64,000 bases of DNA from positions 447,001 to 511,000 of the forward strand of contig WUJK01000012.1 in NCBI GenBank assembly GCA_011317545.1, given 5' to 3'. The notes below the pieces were generated by a model. It ran no database searches and had not been told where the DNA came from. It saw only the letters and a list, made by a program, of their open reading frames with translations. The first letter of the stretch is position 1, and every line of letters begins with the position of its first letter. This document shows positions 44,979-57,721 of this stretch, piece by piece. Origin of the DNA: Coniella vitis (lineage: Eukaryota; Ascomycota; Sordariomycetes; Diaporthales; Schizoparmaceae). A program made the position numbers and the translations under genes.

Positions 44979-45690
44979 AAGTGGAGAGAGAGAGAGAGGA
45001 ATCGAGCATGCTGATGAGGCCGATAGCCACGAAATATCGCGGGCAATGCTTGGTTCAGATGCGTCGCCAGATGTTGCTATAGCCATCCGACGCGCTCGTG
45101 AGAGTTGCTTGGGCCCATGGTTGAGCTTCGTGCACTTAGTATGCTGACCAAGAATCCAGTATAGGCTGTTCTGGTGATGTTGTTGGTTTGGTGTTGTTCA
45201 GAGGAGCACGGCACTACTATGTAAGACGAAATACCTCGGTACCTACCTAGGTAGTTAGTGGATGAGCTGTACCCTATACATCCACCGCTGTGCTTGCGGC
45301 AGCCCCTACAAGGCCCCTCCTACACGACCCCTACAGCGGGACTCCACCATAGCATCATAGCACATAGCGGCATTTCGTAGCGGGGTATACGTCTGATCCC
45401 GCACCACCTACCGCGTTTCACCAACACGCACCCTCCTCTCGACCTCGACCTCGACGTCGACCGCAAAACCAGGTGTCCTTCTTTCCATCTAATCTTCCAC
45501 GTCCTCTGTCAACTCTGTCCTTTCGAATTTGCGACCACTATTGCGACGGTCTACTCCACAGAGTCGATTCCAAGCCTCCTCCAACAGTACCATCACCAAC
45601 TTTCTCTCTCCTCGCGATCCTCGAAGCACCCCCAATCAGAACAATACAACACCAATAACAACAAAACAAAAAAAAAATAAAAAAGCTACA
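44979..45690. other. Intergenic and promoter/leader of the following gene
   Basis: About 710 bp with no gene. A GA run lies near 44984-44998. A CGACCTCGACCTCGACGTCGACC tract sits near 45440, and the stretch from 45470 to 45690 is a CA/A-rich likely 5' leader that ends in an A run. Confidence 0.45.
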
Positions 45691-46257
45691 ATGGTAGAAA
45701 CACGCTCCAGCTCCCACGCCCTCCCACCAGGCCCAGCGCCCAACACCTCCACCCGCCGCAGCGGCGCCAAACGTACAGCCTCCTCAACAACCGCAGCCAA
45801 TAACAACAACAACAACAACAACAGCAGCAGCAGCAGCAGCAGAAGCAAGCCTCTCCCCGCTCCTCCCGAGACAACCTCCTCTCCTTCTCCTGCTACTCTC
45901 GCCACCCGATCCACCACCTCCTCCTCCTCCTCTACGACCCCGCAGCCATGGTCCCACGCACCAACAACCCTCACTCTCGCCTGGCTCGCCATCTCCCTCC
46001 CCCTCGTCATCTGGGACACGGGCTATGTCCTCGGCCGCCCGGCCACCATGCCCGGCGGCTGGGCTCATTTCCCCGTCTGGGCGCCGTATGAGCTCTACGG
46101 CCGCGTCGACCACATGTACGGCTTCAAGCAGTGGAACTTGGGCAACGGCTTCACTGCCGCGCAGGGGTTTCTGAATGCGATTGAGACGGCGCTCTATCTC
46201 GCGTATTGGTGGACTTGGTATCGTTCCTCGGGCCGCCGCGCGGACGGATTGGGAATA

Positions 46258-46288
<31 letters not shown>

Positions 46289-46745
46289 CAAGCGCAAAAC
46301 AGAGCAGCAGCAGCAGCAGCAGGAGGAGGATTGCAGGTCGCGCCGCGGCACTGGCGGTTGTCCTTGGCTTTGCCGCCTCGGTCATGACGGTGAGCAAGAC
46401 GGTGTTGTACTGGCTGAATGAGTACTACTCGGGGTTCGACAATATTGGGCACAATAAGCCCTGGGATTTGATCTTGTTGTGGATTATTCCAAAGTAGGTT
46501 GCCCTGGTTGTGTTTCTGCTCTACACTTTCTCTCCTTTTTTTTTCTTTTTCTTTTTCTTTTTCTCCCTTCTTCTGTTATCTCTGCGCTTTCTTCTGTCTT
46601 CTGTACCGATGGTAACTAACTCGACAACGAATGTAGCGGTGCTTGGCTCATTGTCCCCTCCTACATGATCTACCAGCTGGGCGCCGAGATTATCGACGCA
46701 ATCGTCATTGCTTCGCAAGCTACAGGCAGCATCAAGGAAGCATAA
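45691..46745 (+). CDS. Conserved fungal multi-pass membrane protein, 303 aa
   Basis: Exons 45691-46493 and 46637-46745 (143-nt intron) join LLWIIPN to GAWLIVPSYMIYQLGAEIID. The first 90 residues are disordered, with Asn8 and Ser6 runs from AAC and AGC repeats. After them come about five hydrophobic segments: LTLAWLAISLPLVIWDTGYV, the following WAHFPVWAPYELYGRVDHMY block, FLNAIETALYLAYWWTWY, GRAAALAVVLGFAASVMTVS and LILLWIIPN. A second Ala/Ser tract (near 46256-46320) interrupts a loop. The ordered parts (YELYGRVD, SKTVLYWLNEYYSGFDNIGH) look strongly conserved, and I believe they match an uncharacterised family widespread in filamentous ascomycetes. The layout is reminiscent of emopamil-binding/EXPERA proteins, but I cannot confirm that. 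Function unknown. Confidence 0.8.
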
Positions 46746-47572
46746 TTGCATAAAAGGCACAAAATAGTAAACAGCGAGCGCTGGATTCGATTGATGATTG
46801 GGAAACCCTGCTCGAGAGTAGCAGGTAATCATGGGAGGAGGTTGTTCATCTCAAGTCAAGCAATGCTCTAGTGTACGACCAACAAAGTTACACTTGAAAT
46901 CATTCGACATCACGCTGTATTACTCGCGGCTGTGCTGCAGTATCAATGGCTCTTGGGAGCAATAGAAGATAAGTAGCAAGTCGCCATCTTCTTCCAAGTT
47001 CGGCTCCGTCAGCAGCTTGAGTATCTAGATTGGTATTATGACGTTTTTAATGCCTTAATTTTCATACATAAATCCCCATACACATCAATAATCATGTCCT
47101 CCTTTAGTCCATTTCCATCAACCCATCCATCGACCCTCCAAACAACCAGCCTCGGCCCGTCAAAACAGGCATCTCCAATCCGGTAACTAAAAATAAAACT
47201 TTCAAAGCTCTGTGATGTTCTCGACTAACTTCGAAACGACTGTCGGGTATCTCTGAGGAGAAATAAGAAAGATAAAAAGAAATATAGCCATAAAAATACA
47301 TGAAGAAAGGAGAGGGAGAAGAATAAGTAGTAATAATGTAAGACTGACAAAAAAAAGGAAAAGACAAAAAAAGAATGGTATAGTCCAGCAATGACTGCCT
47401 GGCTAAGAATGCTCCTCTTCGCCCTCGTTCCCCCTATGGTGCAGGTGGGGAGAGAAGGGAAAGGTAGTCTTTAGTGTAGTAGTGGTAGTAATGATAACGG
47501 TGATAATAATAGTACAAAATGGATCGGATTCGCTCTTTTTTACCCATGGATTCTCATCTTAAAGAAGACAAT
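46746..47572. other. Convergent intergenic region
   Basis: This 830 bp lies between two converging genes and probably holds both 3' UTRs. Nothing else is seen. Confidence 0.5.
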
Positions 47573-50500
47573 CTACTTCTTCAGCATGTGAACGGGCTGG
47601 AAGCCACCCAGATCAGTAAACTGCTCCCAAGTGTGCGGCGGCGCCACATCTAACAAGTCGTAGACGAGCGTGCGCTCCCAGTCGCTCGAGTCGCGGTACG
47701 CGTCTTCTTCGTCGTGATTGGGGATGTCCACGGCGATGGTTCTGCGGCGTCGGGCTCGAGACCGCGACCGGTGTCTGGTTTTGCGAATGCGTAGCGGCGG
47801 AGGTTTCAGCTCAGATTCTGTATCCGTGTTCGAGTCATTGAGGCTGTCCCGCAACGAGGCGACAGCGTCAATCAGACTCCAGCGCTTGGACTCGGGCCCT
47901 CGTGATTTCCTAGTCCTGCGGCCTGATGATGGAGGCTCCGGTTTGCTGACTGGAGCGGCTGCGAGCATGTCGTCGTTAAAGTACATGTTGCGCAGACTCT
48001 TTTCCCCTTTACGTATGCGGAGTGGGACCGTGGAAGCGTCTTGGGAATCGTCGATGGTCGTCAGAAGCTCCTCGGCAGGAGTTGTTGGTGCTGGTGCGGA
48101 TGTGATTGACTGTGCCGCTGGCGCTGGTATCGAAGATGGTGTTGTCGTCGCTGTCGGGGATGTGATGCATGAGTTGTGCCATGTGCTGCTCCTATGGCGC
48201 AGCGATACCGGGCTGCTGGGTTCAACGACTGTTGTTGGTGTTGTTGACGCCATGCTCGGGGCAGCGCTGGATGAGACCGAAATTGCATGGCTGCTTGTAG
48301 AACTTGTCGACGCTGAGCGACTGGCTAGTGCCACAACTGATAGTATAGGCGGCGGGGAAGCAGGCCGGCTCTGTACACTCTCGCCGTGGCTTGATTTTGC
48401 CCGAGGTATGCATATGTCAGAATTTTTCATGCCGTTTCCATAACCATCAATAACAATCTCTTGGTAGATTGAATTGCGTCGCTGTGGTACTACGCGTCTG
48501 ATAGTCGCACAGGCTGCACTCGAGGTCGCAGGTCGCTGAAGAGTTGTTGTAGAACCGCCAAAGGACCTCTGCGGCCTGAGGACAGGTCGAGAGGCAGAGC
48601 TGGAACTCGAAGGCCTTAGACTAGCTGTCCTGAACAAGCTCATCGATCGTCGAATGGAGATGGCCCTCTTGAGGCTCTGAGACCGTGAGCGTGAGGTGAC
48701 ATTAGCCTCGTGTCCTTGTTCACGGCGTCCACGTATATCTTCCTGATGTGTCAGAGCAAAGTAGTCAATGTCGGGCTTAATCTCCATGCTTCCATATAAA
48801 CCAAGGTCATCCGCAGATAGTACTTGGTGGGTCGAAAAGGGCACTGCATTGTTTGACCGGCCATGGGCAGGCGGGCACGGCCCAGGAACACCTGCACCGT
48901 CTGGATAGTGGGGATGTTTGGAGTCGTCAGAGTCGTGCGCTGTCTGCCATGGGGGTATGTCTGCCGTCGACACACTCAGGTGATAATCCACGTCTGTCAC
49001 GTAGCTGACCTCCGGCGGAACCTCTGTGCAACTGCGCAAGGTCTGATACATGGCATAGATGAACAGCCATCGCACCTTTCTCGCATCCGCTGGATCAACC
49101 CTGTACTCTTCTGCCCGCCTTCCCTCATACTGTACGGAGATGGAATCCTCTTCGAATTTTCTGTATGCCATGACGAGGGGATTGCTGAGATGTTGGAATT
49201 TGTGTTGATTAGTCGCTCCGTCGAGGGCGGCTTGAATGGCGAGGCGCTCCTTAGGGCGCAGTCTTCCCTCTTTAAAAGCCCAAGGCATCAGTCTCTTGCG
49301 ACGCGAGTCGTGTTTCCTGTTTGGCTCAGGCAGGAGTGGTAATGGATGATCCATAGGAGTGAACTGGTATCGCATATCAAATTCATATACACTTTGCATG
49401 ACGCACAATCCACCTTGCGCGACCTGGGGCGTGCTGTCATTTCCTGTGGTGTTCTCGTCGACTAGATATTCGTACAATGCTGCAAAGTCTGTTCTCATTG
49501 AACGATATATCTCGGGCCAGAATATCGTGCCTTTGCGTGGGTCCATTGGCCGAGGAGGATAATACCCAAACTTGGTGACATAGAGTCCATGAATCAGGGA
49601 TCTGAAACGCTCCAAGTGTGCTCTGGCGCCAAAAGAGAGGCCGACATGAGCCTCGGAGAGTTCTTCCTGCAGGAGATCACTTAGCATGACACCAGCGCGG
49701 CTTAATCGAAAGTCCATGTCCGCTCTTGCTCGCCGGATGAGCTTGCGCGACCCAAGACTGATGTACTAAGCGGTTCGCCGTTAGTGGCTTGTGTTTGTTA
49801 TCCACCAGAATGGAAGCCAGCCACTTACTGGAAACTCTGAGCATTTGAACAGATGCTCGCTCATTCCCGCACAGTGCGCAAAGGCATCAATGTAGAGTTC
49901 TCGAAGCTGAAAGACTTCGGCCACATGCAATATGGCCACGGCGTGGTCTGGATGGTTGCTCATATCTAGGTACCCTTCTTCATCGAGGTAGTCCAGCAAA
50001 TCCTGAATATTGTCGCAGCCAGGCTCACGGAATTCTTCCATGCTATGCGCCAGCCCGACAATTGCTTTTCCGAGGTGCTCTCCGACAAGTGAGCGGCGGA
50101 AAACCCAAGCAAGGAAGTTGCGAATTGCAACATGATACTGCCATAGCTGCGACTGACTCGCCGCTATAGAAGGAGGAATGTACAAGTCGACGTGCCCGTT
50201 CTGGCAAGCCTTCTCCTCAGACACGGACCGGTCAAGAAATCTCCCAATCAGCGGCTCCGCCTGAACATTGAGCAGGCAACCCAAAGGGACCCTGAATGCA
50301 GGTCCGAGCTGTGACTGCCCCTTTTCGCACAAATGCACGAAGCAATTGCCATCCGAGAAGCAAAGCTCAGGGTTCTTGATAAGGATTGAGTTAGCGGCCT
50401 ATGTTGCTTGTGACTGGCGACGGGGCCAGCCGCCCATTTGTGAAGAGGGATTAACCGAACATGGTGGAAACGAACCTGACCCAGGAGGTTCCATTGCGAA

Positions 50501-50787
50501 CAACTCCTCGCAGCACCATCGAACTTCCTCAAGCTAGGCGGGCGGAACTGGCTTCCATCTCCAGTACCCAGCTCGCCCAGCTGTCTCGACTTCCAGCCTC
50601 GCCAGCGATTCGATACTCCGTTGTAAAGCATGACGCTGGCGGACCTCGGACGTGAAGAAGACGTGAAGGAAGACGAAAAGTCTGTAGCGAGGTTGACCGT
50701 GAATTTTTGTATGGATGCGGGCTCGTCGACCGGCCGACCAGATCGAGCTACCGGGTTGGCCCCGGTCCGGAGGCTGCTAGGGGCCAT
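47573..50787 (-). CDS. DUF8004-type fungal protein, 1016 aa
   Basis: Exons 50787-50476, 50374-49829 and 49765-47573 keep frame (introns 101 and 63 nt, both with CTAAC branch sites). ATG 50787 is the first in frame. The N-terminal 100 residues are Ser/Arg-rich, then the conserved part starts: NPELCFSDGNCFVHLCEKGQ, AFRVPLG, HVDLYIPPS, YHVAIRNFLAWVF, LLDYLDEEGYLDM and PDHAVAILHVAEVFQLRELY. It continues after intron 2 with ARAHLERFRSLIHGLYVTKF and GYYPPRP. This block is typical of large fungal proteins assigned to DUF8004, of unknown function. The C-terminal half is disordered and very Ser/Thr/Pro/Arg-rich (RSRSQSLKRAISIRRSMS and similar kinase-like sites), with a basic RIRKTRHRSRSRARRRRT patch. 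The family name is from memory of the conserved block. Confidence 0.85.
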
Positions 50788-53470
50788 GAGGGCCAACAAA
50801 GCCCTACATCCGGGGGGTTTGGAAGACGCGGTCAGTAAATTTGATCGAGGCGCTAAGTCAGGGCTTAATTAAGTTTGTGGCTACGCTGATGAAACCCGAC
50901 GAGCAATCTGGCGATGCGCACTTGATTGCTGTTAGAGGAACAACCTCAAAACTGTCATCAAACAGCGATTTTGCAACAGACGCTGTTTGCAAGTAATGAG
51001 AGTCTGCTGTGGTACTCCGTACACACACAAGGTAGAATGCTGTTGGGTCAAATAGATTGGCTGTCTCGTCTACTTCAAGTACTAGCTCATGTTGATGTTG
51101 GCTCGGGTCTAAGCGTGGAGGATGCAGCGTTCCAGTGGGCGCCCGGGAGATGGAAGATGGGAACTGTGTCCCGTTCCTTAATTTTGCTGACTGCGTGTGT
51201 GCGCAGTAAGAAAAGAAGGCCCCAAGCCGCAACCTCAGACTGGAGACGGCATTTCCGTGGCAACACGCGACTTAGACTGACGCTGCTGAGAACAAGGGGA
51301 AGCCATCGAGAACAGCGGTGGGAGAGTCGCTGCAGGACTAACGTGGTGGGTACCCGCAGCAGGGTCAAGCAGCCCATTGAACGCTCGCTACCTCGTCGTG
51401 CAACCAGCCGAAGCTACTATGGAGATGAGCAAGATTGCGGCAGTTAGGTAGCGTCGTCTGTGTCCTCTGGTTGCTGATTCATGGAATGCGCGTCTTCAGC
51501 GAGGTCGCACCGCCTTGGACTTGGGGTGTCACCAGCAGGGGCCAGAGAGAGAGCGGGACCCAGGGCGGTTGCGATGATGGCATTCTGAGGCTTCGAGGAC
51601 GGATCCTGGAATGCGAGGCACAGGGAGCATGGCGACTCAGGTCTCGGCTTGCGAGCCCGTTCACTGGAAGCGGTTGTGAAGGAGCGCTGCGAGTGCTTGT
51701 CTCTGCCCTGACCCGAAACAATGTGCTGAGAATCTGCCGGAATAATGGCTTAGAGTTTAGCTCGAGGCTTGTTGCGCGTTCCATTCTGCACTTGTTCCTT
51801 TGTGCTGGGCTGCCAAAAACCAACATACCCTCCCCCTCCTCCAATCTGCAGCCGACAAGGCAGCGTGTTAAGCTCTCAGCAGGTTCCTGGAAAGCTGAAA
51901 AGAAGCCCAGGGGACACTGCGGAACGGGGCGTGGGGACTCGACTCGCGCGGGCACTAAAGCAACGTCCGACCCGAGACTCAGGGAACGGGATGCAGTAGC
52001 GCGGCATGCCGATGTCTTGGACGGGATGATGGCGCAGACCACAGCAGTAGCATGCAGCTTTCGGGCCGCGGCAAACTATCAAAAGGGTAGCTAGACTGCT
52101 AGGCAGTCCAGAAGCTTGGGACGAGCCGCGCTGAGGAGGGAGAACAAAGAGCCAGGCGAGGTGAGGCGGTTGTGGAGACAGTGGTGCTGCAAGGACCAGT
52201 TGACCAACAGGGTGCTGGTGGTCCCCGCCATTCGGACAAGACACATATCATCATCGTCGTCGTCATCATCATCGCGGGGAGTCGTCCCATCGTTGGTTAT
52301 GCTTTGCTTTGTCTTTCCAAGGCCAGCGATGCCCGCGCATGGCAGGCCCGACCTTCACCCGGCTTGACCAGATGATCAGGGTGGTGCTTGACCAAACAAG
52401 TAGCACATCATCATGGGTATCTTCGTCCCAGGATGCCTGTGTAAGTTGTGTCAATTCGCTGGTCAGGCTGGTAACTCTTGGGCCTCTTTGTTATCAAGCT
52501 CACACTTTTGATTTGGATTCTTATTCAACCTCAAGCTCAAGCTCAAGCTTAAGCTCAGGCTCAGGCTCAGGCTCAAGCCCAGGCCCAACGAAAACATTCA
52601 GTGCGCTCGCTGGTGACCGTATCCGGGGGCTTGCAGCTTCTGGGGTGGGCGTGGCTGGACAGATGCAGGGCCGGCTGCTGTGGCAGGCCGTATTGATAAT
52701 GTTGAGCTGGATCGTGCATCCGAGATGGAAGACATGCATCGGAAAGAAGGGAGAGAAAGTTTCTGCATGTGGGCACTTTTTTGGTGAAGCCAACTTGCTG
52801 CAGTGGCACGCTTTTTGGTAAGTGTGATTCGCGAGGTCCATCTCTCCTTCCTTGGATGAACGCTATACGTACTTTGTACGCAAGTACAGTACATAGTAGG
52901 CAACTTCACAACATCGCGATAAGTACAGCACAGTACAGGCGGCATGGCCCCTGTGACCGCCTGTAATGATCCCACTGTGGCTCTGTAAACTGTGCTGGAT
53001 GTCGAGAGTGGGGGTTTGGCTAGCCTGCTAGTCTACACATGGCAGGGCAGCCGGCAGTAGTCTTAATCCCTCCCTGGGATCATGCCTGCTGACCCCCAGT
53101 GGCCCCCTGTAGCAAGCACTTTGGGCAGCAAACGGCAGGCCAGCACAACTCTAACGTGCCTCTGTACGCGAGCCATCTCCGTCATGTACTGAGCTTCATA
53201 CGAGCTCTTGCTCCCCGCGCACACCCTCTTTGCGCGCCCACCAACTCACCTGTCCCACCCCACAGCGCGCCTACCGTACGCTATCACTCCGCAACAAAAG
53301 GCTGCCATCCCAGTCATGGCTTGCTGATTCGCCGCCTGACCTCTGTTACGGTGTGCGTGTCGAGCAGAGAGACGGTGAGCCAGCCAGCCAGCCAGCCGGC
53401 CGGCCAGCCCAAGCCAGACACCCGCCATGCTCGTGAGCAGCCGCAAACACTTCCTCCTCCGACGACCAAG
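50788..53470. other. Intergenic, no gene seen
   Basis: This 2.7 kb lies between two divergent genes. Frames up to 219 codons (51435-52094) show no domain and overlap others on the opposite strand. It contains a CATCAT/CGTCGT tract near 52247-52275 and a six-base tandem repeat at 52528-52586. The last 200 bp should be promoter and leader of the dynactin gene, which has a short CCAG/CCGG repeat near 53380-53410. Confidence 0.45.
52528..52586. repeat. Six-base tandem repeat (CTCAAG/CTCAGG)n
   Basis: About nine units drift from CTCAAG to CTCAGG. A short purine/pyrimidine hexamer array, apparently non-coding. Confidence 0.9.
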
Positions 53471-55442
53471 ATGCCTGCCATGACGCCCTACACCTACATC
53501 CAGTGTCCCTGCTCGGATCCAGCCAACACGTCGCGTCACAGCCACAGCGATCCCACCTCGCCCCTGCAGACCGATTCCGACCATCAGGAACGCGCCTTTG
53601 ACCCGCGCGCGCCTCGCGCAAACTATAGCCTCTATCCGCTCGAGTACCTCCTCTACTGCGAGGACTGCCACCAGATTCGTTGTCCACGCTGCATAGCCGA
53701 GGAGATTGTCACCTACTACTGCCCCAATTGTCTCTTTGAGGTGCCTGGCAGCAACATCAAGAGCGACGGAAACAGGTGCGCAGTCTGGACGACCGTGTGA
53801 AATATCTTTTGTATACTGGTGCTAATCAAATTGGGAATATAGATGTACTCGTAGCTGTTTCCAATGCCCTGTCTGTATAGGACCGCTATCTGTCACGGCC
53901 AGCGACCTGCCTCCTTCTACATCCGACCAACACCCTGATGCAGCGCACTCCTCTGCGCAATCTTCATATATCCTCGCCTGCTCTTACTGTCAGTGGACCT
54001 CGGCAGAAATCGGCGTCAAGTTTGACAAGCCAAACGGCATTTATTCACAGCTCCAGAGAATTCGCAATGGAGGCAAGACGAGGCTCACCCCCCGGGAACG
54101 CAAAGACAGGCGCAAGGACGGCTCCTCCCACAACTCGACCGTCAGTATCAGCTCGGGCCTCGCATCGTCCGCCCTGCCTCCCATAGGAGAGGAAGCACCC
54201 GCCCGGGATATAGTACAGGAACCAGAACGCCGCGACTTTGAGACGCAGTTTAGCAGCCTCAAGTCATTCTACCAGTCCCAGCTCTCCGATGCCTCGTCGG
54301 CGGGCACGTCTGGACTGCCTTCGCTCAGCGACCTGGGCATAGGCTCTCCAAGCTCCATATCACGCATGTTGAGCTTGTACAGCGGAACCGGCATACTGAG
54401 CGACAAGAAGACGAAGCTCCGCGCGGGGCTCATGCGCGAATCACTTGAGCCCGATGAAGGACTCCAAGTCGCAGACCTCGACGAGTCGAGTCTGATCGAG
54501 CGTCTGCACGGTGCTGGCTGGGACGGCACCGTGTCCCCAGAGCAGACGGCAGAACAGCTCCCAGTCAATGTGTGCGAGCCCGTCATGCACGGCCGGTCAA
54601 GGTTCCTCGACGAGCTACGCCCCATCCCGTATGTCCTGCGCACCAAACGGTCCAAGCGATGCCCCGTCTGCCGCCACATTGTGAGCAAGCCCGAGGCAAA
54701 AGTCAGCAACACACGCTTCCGCATCCGCCTTGTGGCAGGGAGCTACATTCCTAGTATCTCGATGCGTCCACTGCAGGCTACCTCGCTCTCTCAAACCATA
54801 TCGGGCGCGCCCTTGGGCGCCGCCGCTGCTGCGGGACCTACTGCTGTTTTGCTCGCGCCGCTCAGACCAGTGCAGTATCTTCTGACCTTTAAGAACCCGA
54901 TCTTTGAGGCAGTCAAGGTTACGCTGGCCACGCCGTCGGTGACACCGGGCCGTTTCGCCAGCAAAGTAACCATTTTGTGTCCCGAGTTTGAAATCGATGC
55001 CAACACAGATGTGTGGGACGAGGCGCTAAAGGACGGAGACATCAAGGCTGCTCGACGACGGGGTGGAGCGAGTGGTCTCGGCGGCAGCGGTGCCGGCGGT
55101 CCTGAAGACACACCAGGCCAGCTCCATCAGGCCGAACCTGGCAAAGTCTGGGAACAAGGGCGCAACTGGGTGACGATTGTGGTCGAGGTCGTCCCGGCTT
55201 CGTTGAGGCTGGACAAGCATAATTTCTCCATAACGAAGCGGGACGCAAAAGGTGAGCTGGACCTCAGTCCGCTCCGGGAAGACGAGGATATTTTAGAGAT
55301 TCCCATGTATGTGCGTCTCGAGTGGGAGACGGACGAAGCGGGCCATGACGGCGCGCCGGCGAGGGATAGTAAGGATGGGAGGGAGAAGAGGGAGCTGGCG
55401 TACTGGTGTGCTTTGGGCATTGGGCGGATTAGTCAGGATTAG
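53471..55442 (+). CDS. Dynactin p62 subunit (dynactin 4)
   Basis: Exons 53471-53775 and 53843-55442 (67-nt intron) give 634 residues. The N-terminus has the Cys-rich zinc-binding region of p62: YLLYCEDCHQIRCPRCIAEE, YYCPNCLFEVPG, then after the splice CTRSCFQCPVCIGPL and ILACSYCQWTS. Further on are RERKDRRKDGSS, a Ser-rich region, and YVLRTKRSKRCPVCRHIVSK, another Cys pair. The C-terminal beta-rich part runs from RLVAGSYIPSISMRP to AYWCALGIGRI. p62 belongs to the pointed-end complex of dynactin, the cofactor of cytoplasmic dynein used for nuclear positioning and endosome movement in hyphae. ATG 53471 is preceded by in-frame sequence with no closer start. The first ATG of this MPAMTPY pair is preferred. 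Confidence 0.93.
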
Positions 55443-56034
55443 ACAAGACAAGGTCATGGAGTTACCTAGATCGATGGAGTGTACTGGAGGGTAGATGGTG
55501 CACATTGTGTGGTCAAGATACCCAAAATGATACATGAGATGGATAGCAATCGCAATGAACGGTCGGTGCAATGATCTGGAAGAGTCGAGGAGTTCAATCA
55601 CTTGTAGGCATTCACGGCAGGGCAAGAACAAAGTTTACTTCAACGGCTTGGAACAGTTTCTGGCGATTCATTGGCATGGGAAATTGTAGACTCGTGGTTG
55701 CTCGTTCCCATTTTACACACAAGACAAGCTATCCCGATCCTCGTCATCAAACAAGAACACGCCGATTAAAAGAACGCCGTTTGTGAAGCCGCCTTTCCCA
55801 GATTTCCCTTTTTGTGCAAACCCATGATCAATCAACCAGATTTTTGCATGTCCCAAAAGCCAGATGAAAAAAAGAAAAAGCCCACCAATTGAGTCGGGTC
55901 CGTCCCACCTCGAGTGACATTGGGTATATGCTATCTACTCAAGTGTGGATGTGAGACCCTAACCCCCACCTTTCCAAGCCAAGACGCGGTCATTCTCTCG
56001 AGTCCATATTCAGACAGGAAGAGAAGTGAGACGC
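55443..56034. other. Convergent intergenic region
   Basis: About 590 bp between the dynactin gene and the S7 gene, which converge. It probably holds both 3' UTRs. An A-rich run near 55866-55880 may be part of the downstream processing signals. Confidence 0.5.
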
Positions 56035-57141
56035 TTAGTACTCAGCGGGACCAGCCTGGGGGAACTCGAAGACGACGCCACGGCCAGTCAGCTTGCGGTA
56101 GACCTCGGAGTAGGTGTCGAGGCGGTAGTCAACACCGCCACGGTCCTTCTCGTCAAGGATGACCTTGAGGGTCTTGGCACCGTCCTCCTTGGTGCGGAGA
56201 CGCTTGCCGACAATCTCGACGGGGTAGACGAGGTCGGTGAGGATGGCGTCGTGGACAGCAGTCAGAGTGCGGCTGCGGGGGCGCTTCTGGGTCTGGGTGT
56301 TGCGGGAGCGGGCAGAGCGCTTGGGGCGGGGCAGGATGCGGCGCGAGGCCAGGATCAGAACGTGGCGGTCAGAGAACTTCTTCTCCAGCTCACGGGTCAG
56401 GCTGCAAGATAAGTCAGTACAAGAGGAACTAATTGAAATGCTGAAAAGAGGATTGAGGAGTAGAACATACCGCTGCTGGACGCGGTGGAAGCCCTGCAGG
56501 GAAGGGACGGGGACAAAGATGACAATCGCCTTCTTGCCGTGGCCGACCTCGATCTATTTCAGATCACAACAAGTCAGCATGCGAGCTCCCGGATGATGTT
56601 GTCTGACCCCTTTTTGGTAAAAGGGGAGAGAACAGGATCCGTGGACCGCTTCCCGTCCTATTCCACTTTGTTTGATGTTTATTTCGTAAATCTTTTTTCT
56701 TGATAATCTCCACCATTGTATGCGCACAAAGAGGCTGTGTATGGGATTCGCAGCTCTCTTTGCCTGAAAATCGTTGACATCTCTTCTTGTTCTCTTGCGA
56801 GGTGTGGAAAGAGGCGTGCCGACGAGACAGACAGGCGGACAGACGGTGTGTTTCGTTGTACAACAGTCGCACTCGGTGGAATAGGATTTTGTGTTGGGGT
56901 CGAAATTTTACGCGGTCGACGGATACAGCTGTTCACGTATTGTTTTCAGAGCAGGGCTCGTGGATCTTCATGTTCTCACCTCCTTGGCAGAGACAAACTG
57001 CAGAGGACGCAGAGGGACCTTCAGGTCGGCAGTGTTGGTCTCAAGGTCGTAGAGAGCGCTGGCAATCTGCGACTCGAGCTCAGAAGGGTTCTGGTGCGAG
57101 GCGCTGTTGGGCGCGATCTTGTTCAGGTGAGGGGCGGACAT
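56035..57141 (-). CDS. RPS7: 40S ribosomal protein S7 (eS7)
   Basis: Exons 57141-56980, 56553-56471 and 56401-56035 give 203 residues. The protein begins [20 protein letters not shown], then [16 protein letters not shown] and [15 protein letters not shown]. Exon 2 supplies [20 protein letters not shown] and GFHRVQQR. Exon 3 supplies [40 protein letters not shown] and ends PQAGPAEY. This is the full eS7 fold of the small subunit, part of the platform region. Intron 2 is a normal 69 nt, but intron 1 (56554-56979) is 426 nt, far longer than the others in this window. Long first introns are common in fungal ribosomal protein genes and can carry regulatory elements. Gene symbol by homology. Confidence 0.95.
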
Positions 57142-57721
57142 CTTGACTGGTGTCTGGGTTTTCCTTGGTGGTGGATGGGCGAAGGAATTGGGCTGGCCGT
57201 GATGGGGGTTGCGAAGGAGAGGTTGAACAGTCGAGGGCGCGAAACCAAAAGATACGGGAAAAGTTCGCTTAGGGCGAAAATTGATTGTTGGTGGGTGCTC
57301 GGCACGCTGCAGCTGGCGGCTGTCACTGCCAGCTGGCGCAATCGCTGACAAAGCTTTCACACCCTCAAATTGTATCGTTCATGTTGATGCTCACTCATAA
57401 ATCTTCAGCGAACGTGGGTGACCAGCGAACTGCTGCACAATTTGAACGCATCCGACTCGACACTATTGACACTTGTCTTTGAGATGAGATTGTCGAAATC
57501 TTGAAATTGGAAAACAACGATAATTCGTGGACTGTCCTGTTGTGCCCTCTCGATCGCTTCCAAATCGAGGTCAACAACACAAGCAACGGACCTCATCTAC
57601 TAGACATTCATGCAATAGGCTGCTTGGCTCCTTCGCCATCACTACACAACAGCATGGCAAGCTTGGCGTCATGAGCCAGCTGTAACCTTTTACGCAGCAC
57701 CACCGCTCATCCGCGAAACAA
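57142..57721. other. S7 promoter/leader and 3' region of the monooxygenase gene
   Basis: About 580 bp between two tandem minus-strand genes. The S7 frame is open upstream of its ATG without another conserved block. Nothing else recognised. Confidence 0.45.

Noticed and set aside
51435..52094. A 219-codon plus frame between the DUF8004 and dynactin genes
   Set aside because: No domain, no codon-context support, and equally long frames on the opposite strand.
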